From: Zobellella endophytica
GTDB lineage: Bacteria; Pseudomonadota; Gammaproteobacteria; Enterobacterales; Aeromonadaceae
Length of the DNA: 64,000 bases
Assembly (NCBI RefSeq): GCF_003012775.1
Contig: NZ_PXYG01000007.1
Span: forward strand, 153,861-217,860
Direction of reading: 5' to 3'
Shown one piece after another: positions 24,090-33,983 of this stretch. The position numbers were made by a program, and so were the translations under genes. Numbering within the stretch: position 1 is the first letter of the stretch; every line of letters starts with the position of its first letter. The notes below the pieces were generated by a model that was not told the origin of the DNA, made no database searches, and saw nothing but the letters and a program-made list of their open reading frames with translations.

Positions 24090-25025
24090 GTGCTGGCCGT
24101 CGTTTCCATTACCGCCCCCATCTTTATCCTGATCGCCCTCGGCTACGGCGCCGTGCGCTTCCGGCTGATGCCGGCCGAGGCCGTGCCCGGCCTGGGCCGC
24201 TTCGTGCTGTTCTTCGCCATGCCGGCGCTGATCTTCCACACCCTGTCCAACCTCAGCTTCCGCCAGTTGATCGAGCCCCACTACCTGCTGGCCTACGCCG
24301 GCGGCTCCCTGCTGCTGCTGACCCTGGGCCTGCTGCTCACCCTGCTGGTGTTGAAGGACGAGGCGGTGCTGGCGTCCTTCAAGTCCATGGGGATGGTGGT
24401 GCCGAACAGCGCCTTCTTCGGCTATCCGGTGCTGCTGCAGGTGTTCGACTCCCCGCCGGCCCGCGCCTTCGCCATGGCCCTGCTGGTGGAAAACCTGCTG
24501 ATCATCCCCCTGGCGCTGGCGCTGCTGGAGTTCAGCGCCAACCGCCACAACGGCGGCTCCCTCGGCCGGGTGCTGCTCGGCCTGCCCGGCCGGGTGCTGC
24601 GCAACCCCCTGGTGCTGGCCATCGCCGCCGGCACCCTGGCCGCGGCGCTCAATCTCAGCCTGCCCCAGGCCATGGCCACCAGCCTGGAGCTGCTGGGCCG
24701 GGCCTCGGCGGCGGTAGCGCTGTTCGTGATCGGCGCCTCCCTGGTGGGCAGCCCGGTGCGGGGCAACCTGGCCGGCATGAGCACGGTGATGCTGGGCAAG
24801 CTGGTCGCCCACCCGCTGCTGGTGGCGCTGATGGTGTGGTGGCTGCCGCCCTTCGACCCGGAGCTGCAACTGGCGGTGATCCTGATGGCCGCCATGCCGA
24901 TGATGAGCATCTACCCCATCATCGGCGGCCAGTACGGCCAGCGCAGCTTCGCCGCCAGCACCCTGCTGCTGACCACCACCGCCGCCTTCGTCAGCCTGTC
25001 TACCATTCTGCTGCTGGTGGGTTAG
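24090..25025 (+). CDS. AEC family transporter
   Basis: 311-aa permease with about ten hydrophobic segments in two inverted halves, typical of the auxin efflux carrier family. GTG start at 24090 follows AAGGAG. Family members move carboxylates or similar anions. Being the last gene of the pca operon, it could export or import a pathway intermediate; the direction is unknown. It is convergent with the SulP gene, only 15 bp away. Confidence 0.85.
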   Translation: MLAVVSITAPIFILIALGYGAVRFRLMPAEAVPGLGRFVLFFAMPALIFHTLSNLSFRQLIEPHYLLAYAGGSLLLLTLGLLLTLLVLKDEAVLASFKSMGMVVPNSAFFGYPVLLQVFDSPPARAFAMALLVENLLIIPLALALLEFSANRHNGGSLGRVLLGLPGRVLRNPLVLAIAAGTLAAALNLSLPQAMATSLELLGRASAAVALFVIGASLVGSPVRGNLAGMSTVMLGKLVAHPLLVALMVWWLPPFDPELQLAVILMAAMPMMSIYPIIGGQYGQRSFAASTLLLTTTAAFVSLSTILLLVG

Positions 25026-25040
25026 TCCTGGGGATCCGAT

Positions 25041-26765
25041 TTATCCACACTCCCTGAAGATCCGCGCGGTACAGGTCCGGCACACCGCCGGATCCAGTTG
25101 CTGGTAAACATGGTGGATGGCGCTGCCCTTGTGCGGGAACACATTGCCTTCTCCCAGTTCGTCCAGCAGGCCGTTGCGCCGCATAAAACGGCTAACCCTG
25201 TCCTTCAGGTTGCACAGATACAGATCGCCGCCATTGGCACGCCGCCGTCGGGCCTCCTGCAGCAACATGTCCGCGCCGACGATATCCACAAAGTTGATGC
25301 CGTTGGCCACGATCAGCAGCCGGGGCTCACGGATCGCTTGCAGGTATTCCTGCACATGGTTCACCGCCCCGAAAAACAGCGAGCCGTCTATCTGCACGAC
25401 CCGCAGCTGTGGACAGTAGGGCAGCCGTTTATCATCCCCGTTGACAAAAACCGGGTGCCTGGCCTCCGGCTCCGGCAGCAAGGTCACCACCTGCGGCCTG
25501 GAGGTTCTCTTCAGATAGAACACCAGCGACAGTATGACCCCGGCGTAGATGGCAAACTCCATCGCCACCAGCAAGGTGGCCAGAAAGGTCACGATCAGCA
25601 CCGTCGCCTCCGACTTCGCCGCCTTGATGATGATGCGAATATGATGAAAATCGATCAGGTTCCAGGACACCACCAGCAGCAGGCCGGCCATCGCCGGGAT
25701 CGGCACATAGGCGGTCAGCTCGGCAAACAGCAGCAGGATCAGCAGCAGGAACAGGCCGGCAAAGATGGCCGCCATCGGGCTGCGCGCTCCCGAGGTGTAA
25801 TTGACGCCGGTACGGGTGAAGGAGCCCGAGGAGGCATAACTGGAGAAAAAGGCGCCCACCACATTCGACAGCCCCTGTCCCACGAATTCCTGGTTGCCAT
25901 CCAGCCGCTGATGCGAACGGGTCGCTACTGCCCGGGCGATGGACACCGCCTCCACCAGACCAAGCAGACCCAGGGCCAGGGCACCCGACGCCAGACTTGC
26001 CAAGGTGGCAGGCTGCAGGTCGGGCAGACTGAACGCCGGCAAGGCGCCGGGAATAGCCCCGACCAATGCCACCTGCTGCCGTGCCGGATCCAGAACCATG
26101 GCCAGCACGCTGGCCAGGATCAGCGCCAGCAACATATTGGGCCAGCGTGGCCTGAGTTTTTTTATCAGGATGCAGCTCAGCAGGGTGGCCAGTGCCACGG
26201 CCGCACTTTGCCAACTGGCCCCGGGCAGATGACCCAGCACCTGCACCCAGTTATCGATAAAGGATCCATCGGTGGCCAGCGTCAACCCCAGCAGGTTCTG
26301 CAACTGGCTGGAGGCAATCACCACCGCCGCCCCGGCGGTAAAACCGATCACCACCGAATGGGACACAAAGTTGACCAATACGCCCAGCCGGGCCACCGCC
26401 AGCACCAGCTGGAACACCCCCGCCATCAGGGTCAGCGTCAGGGCCAGGCGGATAAATTCGGGCGAGCCGGGCTCGGCCAGCGGACTGACGGTGGTAAATA
26501 CCACGATGGAAAGGGCCGCGGTGGGACCGGAAATCAGGTGCCAAGAGGAGCCGAACAGGGCGGCGATAATGGCCGGCACCATGGCTGCATAGAGGCCGAA
26601 CTCGGGGGGAAGGCCGGCGATCAGCGCATAAGCCACCCCTTGGGGCAACACGATGATGGCATTGGTAAAGCCGGCGAGCGCGTCATCGCGCAGCATGGCG
26701 CCGGTAAGCCTCGGCGCCCATTGCATGAATGGCAAGTAGCGTCGCCAGCGGGTATTCTCATTCAT
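25041..26765 (-). CDS. SulP family anion permease with STAS domain
   Basis: 574 aa. The membrane part (about 1-440) shows the SulP signature LPQGVAYALIAGLPPEFGLYAAMVP and GLLGLVEAVSIARAVATRSHQRLDGNQEFVGQGLSNVVGAFFSSY (shown in part). The C-terminal STAS domain (about 460-560) has FVDIVGADMLLQEARRR, lacking the Ser phosphorylated in anti-sigma antagonists, as in other transport STAS domains. An MNENTRW start is preferred over an upstream in-frame start overlapping the porin gene. Sulfate is the likely ion given the sulfatase nearby; bicarbonate is an alternative. Confidence 0.88.
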   Translation of the reverse strand: MNENTRWRRYLPFMQWAPRLTGAMLRDDALAGFTNAIIVLPQGVAYALIAGLPPEFGLYAAMVPAIIAALFGSSWHLISGPTAALSIVVFTTVSPLAEPGSPEFIRLALTLTLMAGVFQLVLAVARLGVLVNFVSHSVVIGFTAGAAVVIASSQLQNLLGLTLATDGSFIDNWVQVLGHLPGASWQSAAVALATLLSCILIKKLRPRWPNMLLALILASVLAMVLDPARQQVALVGAIPGALPAFSLPDLQPATLASLASGALALGLLGLVEAVSIARAVATRSHQRLDGNQEFVGQGLSNVVGAFFSSYASSGSFTRTGVNYTSGARSPMAAIFAGLFLLLILLLFAELTAYVPIPAMAGLLLVVSWNLIDFHHIRIIIKAAKSEATVLIVTFLATLLVAMEFAIYAGVILSLVFYLKRTSRPQVVTLLPEPEARHPVFVNGDDKRLPYCPQLRVVQIDGSLFFGAVNHVQEYLQAIREPRLLIVANGINFVDIVGADMLLQEARRRRANGGDLYLCNLKDRVSRFMRRNGLLDELGEGNVFPHKGSAIHHVYQQLDPAVCRTCTARIFRECG

Positions 26766-26835
26766 ATTGTCGCCTGTTAAGCAAAGATAATAACGACGAC
26801 CATGCCGGCCGCCGTTACGCTGGGTCCGGTTTATA

Positions 26836-27816
26836 TCAGAACCTGAACTTGAGACCTGCGGCATAGTTATTGTTATCGTCGAGTTCGTCGTATTGACCGG
26901 TTTCCGCCCAGACCGTCAGATATTGATTCAGGTCTTTCGCCACCCTGGCGACCACTGCCGAGTTATCAAGCTCATCCTTGTCGTGATTCTTTTCCTTATA
27001 ACCGACAGACACACTATATCCGGCGGGCAACCGATAAGTGGCATTGGCGCCGTAGGCATCAAAGTCGCCAGAAGGATGCCGGTCGTTATGTTCATAAATG
27101 GCGCCCAGGGTCAGGGCATCCCAACTGTAGCTGACGCTGGCCACATGACGGTAATAATCCTCGCTGGTAGGCAGCATCTTGGCTTCGGTCAGGGTACTGC
27201 CCAGGGCAAAATGCAGCTTGCCGTCGTGGTATACCGCCCGCACCGCCTTGGCGTCGAAGTCTTCATCGTTATCATGTTTCAGCGTCAGTACGGAACCGAC
27301 CAGTTTCCAATGACCGAGGACATTGGGCGTGGCGTAGGCCAGTACACTCGAGGCCCGGTCATTCTGGGCGAAGATGCCGTCCGCCACGCCTCCGGGCGCG
27401 TTGTTGGCCCGCGCGATGTTGTAGTCATAAACACCAAACACCGGGTGATAGATATCCATCCACTGACCACTGCTGGTGCGGGGCGCCAGGATCAGGGTGC
27501 CGTAGCGGGTAGGCACTATCATCTTGGCCTGCTTGACATGCACCTCGTCACTGCCGGAATTATCGGAGTTGTTGACGGCATCGGAAAAATCCACCGCCAC
27601 TTCATACAGCACTTTCTGCTCAGTGATGTTTACCACCCCTTTCAGGCCCAGTTCCAGCTGGAAAGACTGCATATCGGCGTCTTGGGATTCTATTTTCAAC
27701 CCACCGAAATTAAGATTGCCATAAAATGCAGGCGGAGGAAGTTTAATTTCTTCCGCCATAACGGAACAAGAGAGTACAGTGCCACCACAGATGGCAAACA
27801 ACATTTTACCTTTCAT
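26836..27816 (-). CDS. Outer-membrane porin
   Basis: 326 aa with a signal peptide (MKGKMLFAICGGTVLSCSVMA, cleavage before EEI), then alternating beta strands and a C-terminal Phe (AAGLKFRF), the classic beta-barrel insertion signal. It resembles general Gram-negative porins (FYGNLNFGGLKIES, VYDYNIARANNA). AAGGGAA precedes the ATG. It lies between the sulfatase and SulP genes on the same strand, so it may admit the organosulfate substrate. Confidence 0.85.
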   Translation of the reverse strand: MKGKMLFAICGGTVLSCSVMAEEIKLPPPAFYGNLNFGGLKIESQDADMQSFQLELGLKGVVNITEQKVLYEVAVDFSDAVNNSDNSGSDEVHVKQAKMIVPTRYGTLILAPRTSSGQWMDIYHPVFGVYDYNIARANNAPGGVADGIFAQNDRASSVLAYATPNVLGHWKLVGSVLTLKHDNDEDFDAKAVRAVYHDGKLHFALGSTLTEAKMLPTSEDYYRHVASVSYSWDALTLGAIYEHNDRHPSGDFDAYGANATYRLPAGYSVSVGYKEKNHDKDELDNSAVVARVAKDLNQYLTVWAETGQYDELDDNNNYAAGLKFRF

Positions 27817-28198
27817 ATTATTCCCTTAATAATAAAAATCAGTACAAGGCAGGACAAAAAACAAACACACGCCGCGCCACTCCTGGCACAGAAAATTTTC
27901 TTAGCGGCATACAATCGCCGTCCAGAGCGACCCATTACTTGGATCAAGTATTTAAGAGCGTGAGCCAAATAAAAACCATACACTTGATAACCAAAGGAAC
28001 CATAGTATCTGCATCTGTTAATTAAAATGGAGCCATGACAACAAACAGAAAAACGAAATATGGAATATCGGTGTCGGCATGATTCCATCAATAATGACGT
28101 TGCTGTGCATGGTCGCCGGATCCAGGTTACCAACGTCGCCTTGTCGTTATCTCCGAATCCATGACGATATAATCGGGTCCGGCGGCAGTCCGGAAGAC
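27817..28198. promoter_or_regulatory. AT-rich region upstream of the porin gene, with a palindrome
   Basis: 382 bp without a gene, between sulfatase and porin. It holds the perfect dyad TACTTG-GAT-CAAGTA (27936-27950), 120 bp before the porin start, and a related half-site ACTTGAT near 27983. The gap suggests porin-sulP has its own promoter, separate from the TAXI-TRAP-sulfatase operon. Confidence 0.45.
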
Positions 28199-29764
28199 TC
28201 AGGCCAGCCGCTTGGGCCAGGGACTGGTTTCGCCCGCCGCCATTACCTGCTGCAATAGCGTCTCGGTCAGTTGCAGCCGGGTAGCCGCATAATCCGCCTC
28301 ATCCCACAGGTTGTGCAATTCATGGGGATCCTGTTGCAAGTCATAGAGTTCACCCCAGGGCTGATTCAGGAACAGGGTAAGCCGGTATTGTGCCGTCACC
28401 AGGGTGCGCGACAGGGCCGGTTGCTTGAAGCCCCAGTGGGCGATATTGTCTTCGTGCTCAATCAGCAGCGCATCGCGCAGTGACGCATGTCTCCCGTTCA
28501 AAAGAGGCAGAAGGCTGCTGCCCTGTACCCCGTTGAACGGCTTGAGCCCGGCCCTATCCAATATCGTCGGGGCGATATCGATCATGGATGCCATGGCATC
28601 ACAGCTGGCTGGTCCCCGAGCCGTCGGATCGCGCCAGATAAAGGGGACTCGGGTGATACTGCAACTGGGCTCCGGCCCCTTGAGCAGCAGACTGTAGTCT
28701 CCCAGGTAGTCGCCATGGTCAGAGTTGAAAATGACGATGGTATTGTCATCCAGCCCCTGAGCACGCAGGGTGTCCATGATGGCGCCGACGGCATCATCGA
28801 TCATGGTGATCATGCCGCAGGTCAAGGCCATGGCTTCGCGGATCTCCCGCTCATTGGCCATAAAGGCTTTTTCGGTGCCGGCCTTGCGGTGTCCCTGCAG
28901 ATATTGCTCACGAACAAACCGCAGATGCGCCGGTGGGTTACGATGGGCTTCAAAGGGTACCGACACCTCGAAATCATCCGGGTCATACATGTCCCAGTAT
29001 TTGCCGGGCGGGGCAAAGGGATGATGGGGATCCGGGAAGGAGACAAAAGCAAAGAACGGCTGTTCCTTACGCTCCTCCGCCTTCAGATAATCGATGGCCC
29101 GGTCACGGATATAGCTGGTGGGATGCAGATCCTCGGGCAGGGCGGTACGAAAGGCTTGCGGGCAACTGTAACCGTGAGGCAACTGGTTGGCCGGGCCGCA
29201 TATGGCTTCCGGCGAGCCGACCTGCCGACGCAGCCACTGATAATAATGGCCACCGCAGTTATCACCGTGCTGGGTCACCATATCGACCTGCTCGAAACCG
29301 TAATAGGGCGTGCTCACCCGATAAGGCTCTTCCCCCTGCCACCGGCTCGGCTCCTCCTGCTGCCAGTCCCCTTCCGGCTCGGCCTTCGCTTCCTTGATGG
29401 GCGCATCCCGATAGGGGTTATCCATCGGCAGATCCCGACCGGTAAAAGGCTGAATATGGGACTTGCCGATCATGGCGGTGTGGTAGCCACCGTGACGCAA
29501 CACATCGGCAAAGGTGACACTGCCGGCCGCAAGGTGCAGGCCGTTTTTACGCAGTCCGTGCACCGACGGATAGCGCCCGGTTAGCAGGGTGGCCCGGTTG
29601 GGCATACATACCGGGCTGGCCACATGGAAGTTGTCAAAGCGGGTGCCGGCCCGCGCCAGCTCATCGATATTCGGCGTCTTCAACAGGGGATGGCCATAGC
29701 ACCCCAGGTAGTCCGCCCTTTGCTGATCGGTCATGATGTAGAGAAAATTGGGTTGACGGCTCAT
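28199..29764 (-). CDS. Type I sulfatase, cytoplasmic
   Basis: 521 aa. Alkaline-phosphatase-superfamily sulfatase with the formylglycine motif C-M-P-N-R (Cys53) followed by ATLLTGRYP, metal residues in MTDQQRADYLG, GKSHIQPF, and FNSDHGDYLGDYSLLLKG. There is no signal peptide, so it acts in the cytosol on an imported sulfate ester; it needs a formylglycine-generating enzyme or anSME encoded elsewhere. Overlaps the TRAP permease stop by ATGA, proving tight coupling to uptake. Choline sulfatase features were not seen; the substrate is unknown. Confidence 0.9.
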   Translation of the reverse strand: MSRQPNFLYIMTDQQRADYLGCYGHPLLKTPNIDELARAGTRFDNFHVASPVCMPNRATLLTGRYPSVHGLRKNGLHLAAGSVTFADVLRHGGYHTAMIGKSHIQPFTGRDLPMDNPYRDAPIKEAKAEPEGDWQQEEPSRWQGEEPYRVSTPYYGFEQVDMVTQHGDNCGGHYYQWLRRQVGSPEAICGPANQLPHGYSCPQAFRTALPEDLHPTSYIRDRAIDYLKAEERKEQPFFAFVSFPDPHHPFAPPGKYWDMYDPDDFEVSVPFEAHRNPPAHLRFVREQYLQGHRKAGTEKAFMANEREIREAMALTCGMITMIDDAVGAIMDTLRAQGLDDNTIVIFNSDHGDYLGDYSLLLKGPEPSCSITRVPFIWRDPTARGPASCDAMASMIDIAPTILDRAGLKPFNGVQGSSLLPLLNGRHASLRDALLIEHEDNIAHWGFKQPALSRTLVTAQYRLTLFLNQPWGELYDLQQDPHELHNLWDEADYAATRLQLTETLLQQVMAAGETSPWPKRLA

Positions 29765-31713
29765 ACCAGCAATTCCTTCTTAACGTTGAGTTTGTAACGG
29801 TGCACCGCGAGCAAGGCCAAGCCGATGGCAAAGGCTGCCCAGTGAATTTGCCAACTGGTGATCAAAACCCCGATGCCCAATACCAGGCGCAGTATCGATT
29901 CGGCTGCTGAAAGCGCGTGACGGTCGAAACGGGCTAGGGCCGAGGAGAACAACAGCACGGCAAAGGCCAGACGTACAAAAATCGATAGCACTTCATGCCA
30001 CGCATAGGCCGGACCGGCTTCCGCCACCAGCAGCAGCTCCGGGTAGTAGACGAAGGCAAAGGGGATAACGAAGATCACCAGGCCGATGCGGGTGGCTTCC
30101 ACCGACGTCTTGAGCGGTGACGCCTGACTGATGGACGCGGCGGCAAAGGCGGCAATGGCCACCGGCGGAGTAATAGCCGAAGCTACACCGAAGTAAAACA
30201 CGAACATATGTGCGGTCAGCGGCTCCAGGCCGAAGCTCAGCATGGCCGGCCCCATGATCAGGATAATGGTCAGATAGGCCGGCAGGGTGGGCATACCCAT
30301 GCCCAGCACCAGGGCGGCCCCCATGGCCATCAACATGGAGATGAACAGATTGCCCTCGGCAGACTGGCTCACCACCATGGCGAAATCGGTGGGCAGACCG
30401 GTGGCGCCCAGTACCCCGACCACTATGCCCACGGCACCGATGCACATCAGCAGGGCGGCAAAGTTGTAGCCCCCTTCGGCGAGCGACAACAGCAACTTGA
30501 GCGGCGTCTTGCGCACCGCCGGGTTGAGGATCAAGCTCAGCGGGATCAGGGTAAACAGAGCCAAGATACCGGAGCCGGGCGCAGAGACGCCGGCCACAAG
30601 CGCCAGCACTATCACCAGTATCGGCACCACCACCATCAGCAGATTAAGGTAATCCTGGCGGGTCGGCTCGCCGATGACCTCGTCGGCTTCGCGGCTCTGG
30701 ACCAGCTTGTCGCCCAGGCGGCGGGCCTCGTAGACCACCGCCACAAAGAGGCTGCCGTAGTAGAACAACGCCGGGATCAACGCCGCCACTATGATGGTGA
30801 GGTAGGACACCCCGGTAAAATCCGCCATCACCAGGGCGGCGGCCCCCATGATCGGCGGCATGATCTGGCCTCCGGTCGAGGCAGTGGCTTCAACCCCGCC
30901 GGCAAAGGCCGGGGGGAAGCCACGTTTGCGGATCATCGGTATGGTAATGACGCCGGTACCGACCACGTTGGCCACGGCACTGCCGGACACGGAGCCGAAC
31001 ATACTGGATGCCAGAATGGCGGCATGGGCCGGGCCGCCGGGGGACTTCCTGAACAGTTTGAAGGCGATCCGGATCATCGAACTGCCGCCGCCGCTGGACT
31101 CGAGCACGGCACCGAGCAGGATGAACGGCAGTATGGTACTGATCACGATGCCCAGCAATGAACCCAAAACTCCATTGGCGGTGTTGTACCACAGCGACTC
31201 GGCGGTGGCGTTGACAAAATCCAGCGGTGCCCGTTTGAACAGGCCGGGCCAGTATTCACCGGTATAGAAATAAAGCAGGCCTATGGTGCCGACCAGCGCC
31301 AACGCCAGCCCCCAGATGCGCCAGCACAGCAGCAGGATCACCACGCAGCCGATCAGCGCGGTGTAGGCATTGCTGGCCTCGAAGAAAAACAGCGCTTCGT
31401 TCAATGCCTTCAGCACGATGTAGTAATCATAAAAGGCGTAGCCCGCTAGGCCAACCAGCGCCAGATCCAGCATCAGGCCGGGCAACATCAGGCCCGAGGC
31501 TCTCTGCCCGAGCAGAGAGGTGAAGGGCTGCTTGATCACCACCGCCAGTACGGCGATAAAGAAGATGGTCGGCCTCAGCCACTCGTGGTTGAAGGGGCCG
31601 AAGCGGGGCAGCAAGCCGAATTGGGGCATGGCATTAATGATGCCAATAAAGGCGATAGCCAGCCCAAGCAGCAGGGTGCAATAACCCTGCAACAAGGTGA
31701 GATGTCTGTTCAT
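29761..31713 (-). CDS. Fused TRAP permease (DctQM type, TAXI system)
   Basis: 650-aa membrane protein with about 17 hydrophobic segments: a DctQ-like part (about 1-180) fused to a DctM part (FRKSPGGPAHAAILASSMFGSVSGSAVANVVGTGVITIPMIRKRGF in part, GGQIMPPIMGAAALVMADF, TPPVAIAAFAAA). Such fusions pair with TAXI receptors, present just upstream. The ATG at 31713 is preferred over an in-frame upstream start because it has a GAGGGG site and begins the first helix. Confidence 0.9.
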   Translation of the reverse strand: MNRHLTLLQGYCTLLLGLAIAFIGIINAMPQFGLLPRFGPFNHEWLRPTIFFIAVLAVVIKQPFTSLLGQRASGLMLPGLMLDLALVGLAGYAFYDYYIVLKALNEALFFFEASNAYTALIGCVVILLLCWRIWGLALALVGTIGLLYFYTGEYWPGLFKRAPLDFVNATAESLWYNTANGVLGSLLGIVISTILPFILLGAVLESSGGGSSMIRIAFKLFRKSPGGPAHAAILASSMFGSVSGSAVANVVGTGVITIPMIRKRGFPPAFAGGVEATASTGGQIMPPIMGAAALVMADFTGVSYLTIIVAALIPALFYYGSLFVAVVYEARRLGDKLVQSREADEVIGEPTRQDYLNLLMVVVPILVIVLALVAGVSAPGSGILALFTLIPLSLILNPAVRKTPLKLLLSLAEGGYNFAALLMCIGAVGIVVGVLGATGLPTDFAMVVSQSAEGNLFISMLMAMGAALVLGMGMPTLPAYLTIILIMGPAMLSFGLEPLTAHMFVFYFGVASAITPPVAIAAFAAASISQASPLKTSVEATRIGLVIFVIPFAFVYYPELLLVAEAGPAYAWHEVLSIFVRLAFAVLLFSSALARFDRHALSAAESILRLVLGIGVLITSWQIHWAAFAIGLALLAVHRYKLNVKKELLV

Positions 31714-31782
31714 AATCAACCCCTCTGAGGGTATGAAAGATTGTCGGGGCCAGACCTGGTCCGGCATTCCTGACAGGTCTTG

Positions 31783-32808
31783 TTATTCCTCGTCGGGAAT
31801 AAGCTCGGTAGGGACGTTGATCCGTTTTTCCTGGTAATACCGGTAGGCGCCGGGATGCAGCTTGGTGACAACACCTTCAAACGCATTCTCGATGGAAACA
31901 CTGCGTAAGGTCACGCTCGATGCCTGGGTATCGGCCTGGCGCTCCCAGAAGGACTTGGTCAGCTGATAGGCGGTTTCTTCCGCCAGTGCTTTATTGGCGA
32001 TCACCATCATGGTAAAGGCGATCATGGTAATGTCGTCTTCATTAGCCAGATTGGAGTAGGTATCGGCCCCAATGGTATGGGCGAACATGCCGGGCAGGTT
32101 CTGGGCTTTTTGCCACGCTTGCGACTCGGCCGCCTCTTGGGTCAGGCCGAACAGGCGAATGGGGCGGGTCAACGCGAACTCTTCTATGCCGGTCGAGCCC
32201 GGAAGTGCCGCCCGAAAGAGGATATCGACCAGGCCATCGGTGAAGGCCTGGCCGGATGCCGGCCAGTCCATCTTGACCGACTGATAGTCCACATTGGGCT
32301 CATAACCGCTGTTGATGCGAATGAATTCTTCGATATTGACCCCTGCGGTGCCGGAAGCCGGGCCGGTATAGACTCGCTTGCCCTTGAAGTCGCTCCAGTT
32401 TTCTATGCCGTTATCGGCCCAGGTGATGCCATGATAAAGCCCGGCCATGAACCCGAACAGCGCCCGGACATTCTCCGCGCTTTTCTGTGCCGGACCGGCG
32501 GTATTCTTGTACATGTTTTCACCGTTCTGCATGTAGCTCAGGACTTCGCTCGGCACCACGGTCAGGTCTGTCTGACCCATACCCACCTTGAGCGGGGTAC
32601 GGGTCAGGGTCTGGCCGGAGTTGAGCTGAATGGAAATCCCCGCCTCCTCCTTTGCATACTTGCTGAGCAGGGTCATGATGGTGGTATTGATATTGGTCGG
32701 ACTACCACTTTCCGCCTTGAGAATGCTGGCACTGGCAGCCTGGCTGCTCAGCAGCAGCAATCCGGAGACTGCGGCAACGGTAAAAATTTTTCGGCTAAAA
32801 CGGGCCAT
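31783..32808 (-). CDS. TAXI family TRAP solute-binding protein
   Basis: 341 aa. The start MARFSRKIFTVAAVSG has AGAGGG upstream and a clear signal peptide (cleavage near ASA-SIL). TAXI features: ESGSPTNINTTIMTLLSKYAKEEAGISIQL, TDLTVVPSEVLSYMQNGE, FKGKRVYTGPASGTAGVNIEEFI, VDILFRAALPGSTGIEEFA. Delivers an unknown substrate, presumably a sulfate ester, to the fused permease 69 bp downstream. Confidence 0.9.
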   Translation of the reverse strand: MARFSRKIFTVAAVSGLLLLSSQAASASILKAESGSPTNINTTIMTLLSKYAKEEAGISIQLNSGQTLTRTPLKVGMGQTDLTVVPSEVLSYMQNGENMYKNTAGPAQKSAENVRALFGFMAGLYHGITWADNGIENWSDFKGKRVYTGPASGTAGVNIEEFIRINSGYEPNVDYQSVKMDWPASGQAFTDGLVDILFRAALPGSTGIEEFALTRPIRLFGLTQEAAESQAWQKAQNLPGMFAHTIGADTYSNLANEDDITMIAFTMMVIANKALAEETAYQLTKSFWERQADTQASSVTLRSVSIENAFEGVVTKLHPGAYRYYQEKRINVPTELIPDEE

Positions 32809-32929
32809 AACATCCCTCTCCATAAGTAAACTCCCTGGGCCGTTACCGCGCTCGAAATGAACATTTTGGTAACAAATTAACAACAACAGAAATATCTCAC
32901 ACAGGGCAATAACAAAGAAGATTGTTTTT

Positions 32930-32954
32930 TGCATTGGGCGATACACATAATGCA
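32930..32954. promoter_or_regulatory. Dyad TGCATT-N13-AATGCA between the TAXI and LysR genes
   Basis: 6-bp perfect arms 13 bp apart in the 209-bp divergent region, a spacing seen in LysR-type sites. A second pair, GTTACC and GGTAAC, flanks about 32845-32870. Either could bind the divergent LysR regulator. Confidence 0.4.
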
Positions 32955-33017
32955 TCACGATTGACACAGTCATGCTCGTCGGCAGGCACAGATAGCGAGC
33001 TCATGGAGGAGAACAAA

Positions 33018-33983
33018 ATGAACATCAATAATGCCACCCTGGTCAAAACCCGCTTTTCTCATCTGCGTCTGGTACTGGCCATTGCTCATCACGGCTCGGT
33101 ACACAAAGCGGCCGACGAGTTGCACATCACCCAGCCCGCCGCGACCCGGGCATTGAAAGAGCTGGAAAGCCAGTTGGGATCGGCCCTGTTCGAGCGCTCG
33201 CCCCAAGGAATGAACCTGAATATCTACGGCCAGCACTTTGCCGAGCACGCCCGAGTTTTGCTGAATCAGTTCAACTCCGCGCTGGAGCAGCTCAACGAGA
33301 TCCGTACCGGCAGTTATGGCCATATCAACCTGGCCATGCAGCTCGCCGCGGCCCCTAACCTGCTCCCCCTGACCATCAGCAAGATCCAGCGACGGCATCT
33401 GAATATTTCCCTCAATATTCAGGAAGGCAGCAGCCAGAAGCTGCTGAACATGCTGATGGAAGGCCACGTCGACATGATCGTCGGCCGTCTGGTCCCGCTC
33501 CCCGCCAGTAGCCCGCTGGAACAGACGCCACTGTTTTATGATGCTTTTTCCATCGTCTGTGGCCCCCGGAATCCACTGGCGACACGTACCGACATCGAAC
33601 TTCGCGAGTTACTCGACTGTAAATGGATCTATCCCGCCTCCACCGGCTCCCAGTTGATGGGAGATGTGGCGACCGCCTTCAAGAGCCACGGATTGCCCCT
33701 GCCCGAACCGATGCTGGAAGTGACTTCGCTGCTGACCATGCGCAAGACGCTGCAATACACCGACATGATTGGCTTGCTGGTCAACCAGGCCGCCAAGGAA
33801 GAAGCCAGTCAGGGGCAACTGAATATTCTCCCCATCAAGTTTGACTCTGTACTGACGCCCATCGGTATTACCACTCGCGCCAAGTCCGAGCTGACCCCGG
33901 CCATTAACCTAGTCAGTCAGCTGATTATCGATGCTGCCGGGGAAATGCTGGCCAATCCTGGCTTTGAACTTGTACCCGCCTGA
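33018..33983 (+). CDS. LysR-family regulator of the organosulfate cluster
   Basis: 321 aa. HTH LRLVLAIAHHGSVHKAADELHITQPAATRALKELESQLG (about 14-52) and effector domain to about 300; it belongs to the GbpR/CbsR-like group by the RFSHLRLVLAI...AATRALKELE pattern. GGAGGA is placed 7 nt before the ATG at 33018, which decides this start over a longer frame. Divergent from the TAXI-TRAP-sulfatase operon, so its likely controller. Confidence 0.87.
   Translation: MNINNATLVKTRFSHLRLVLAIAHHGSVHKAADELHITQPAATRALKELESQLGSALFERSPQGMNLNIYGQHFAEHARVLLNQFNSALEQLNEIRTGSYGHINLAMQLAAAPNLLPLTISKIQRRHLNISLNIQEGSSQKLLNMLMEGHVDMIVGRLVPLPASSPLEQTPLFYDAFSIVCGPRNPLATRTDIELRELLDCKWIYPASTGSQLMGDVATAFKSHGLPLPEPMLEVTSLLTMRKTLQYTDMIGLLVNQAAKEEASQGQLNILPIKFDSVLTPIGITTRAKSELTPAINLVSQLIIDAAGEMLANPGFELVPA

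Noticed and set aside
22683..24869. 728-codon open frame on the minus strand
   Set aside because: Antisense to pcaB and the AEC transporter gene; low-complexity Gln/Gly/His translation, no start site.
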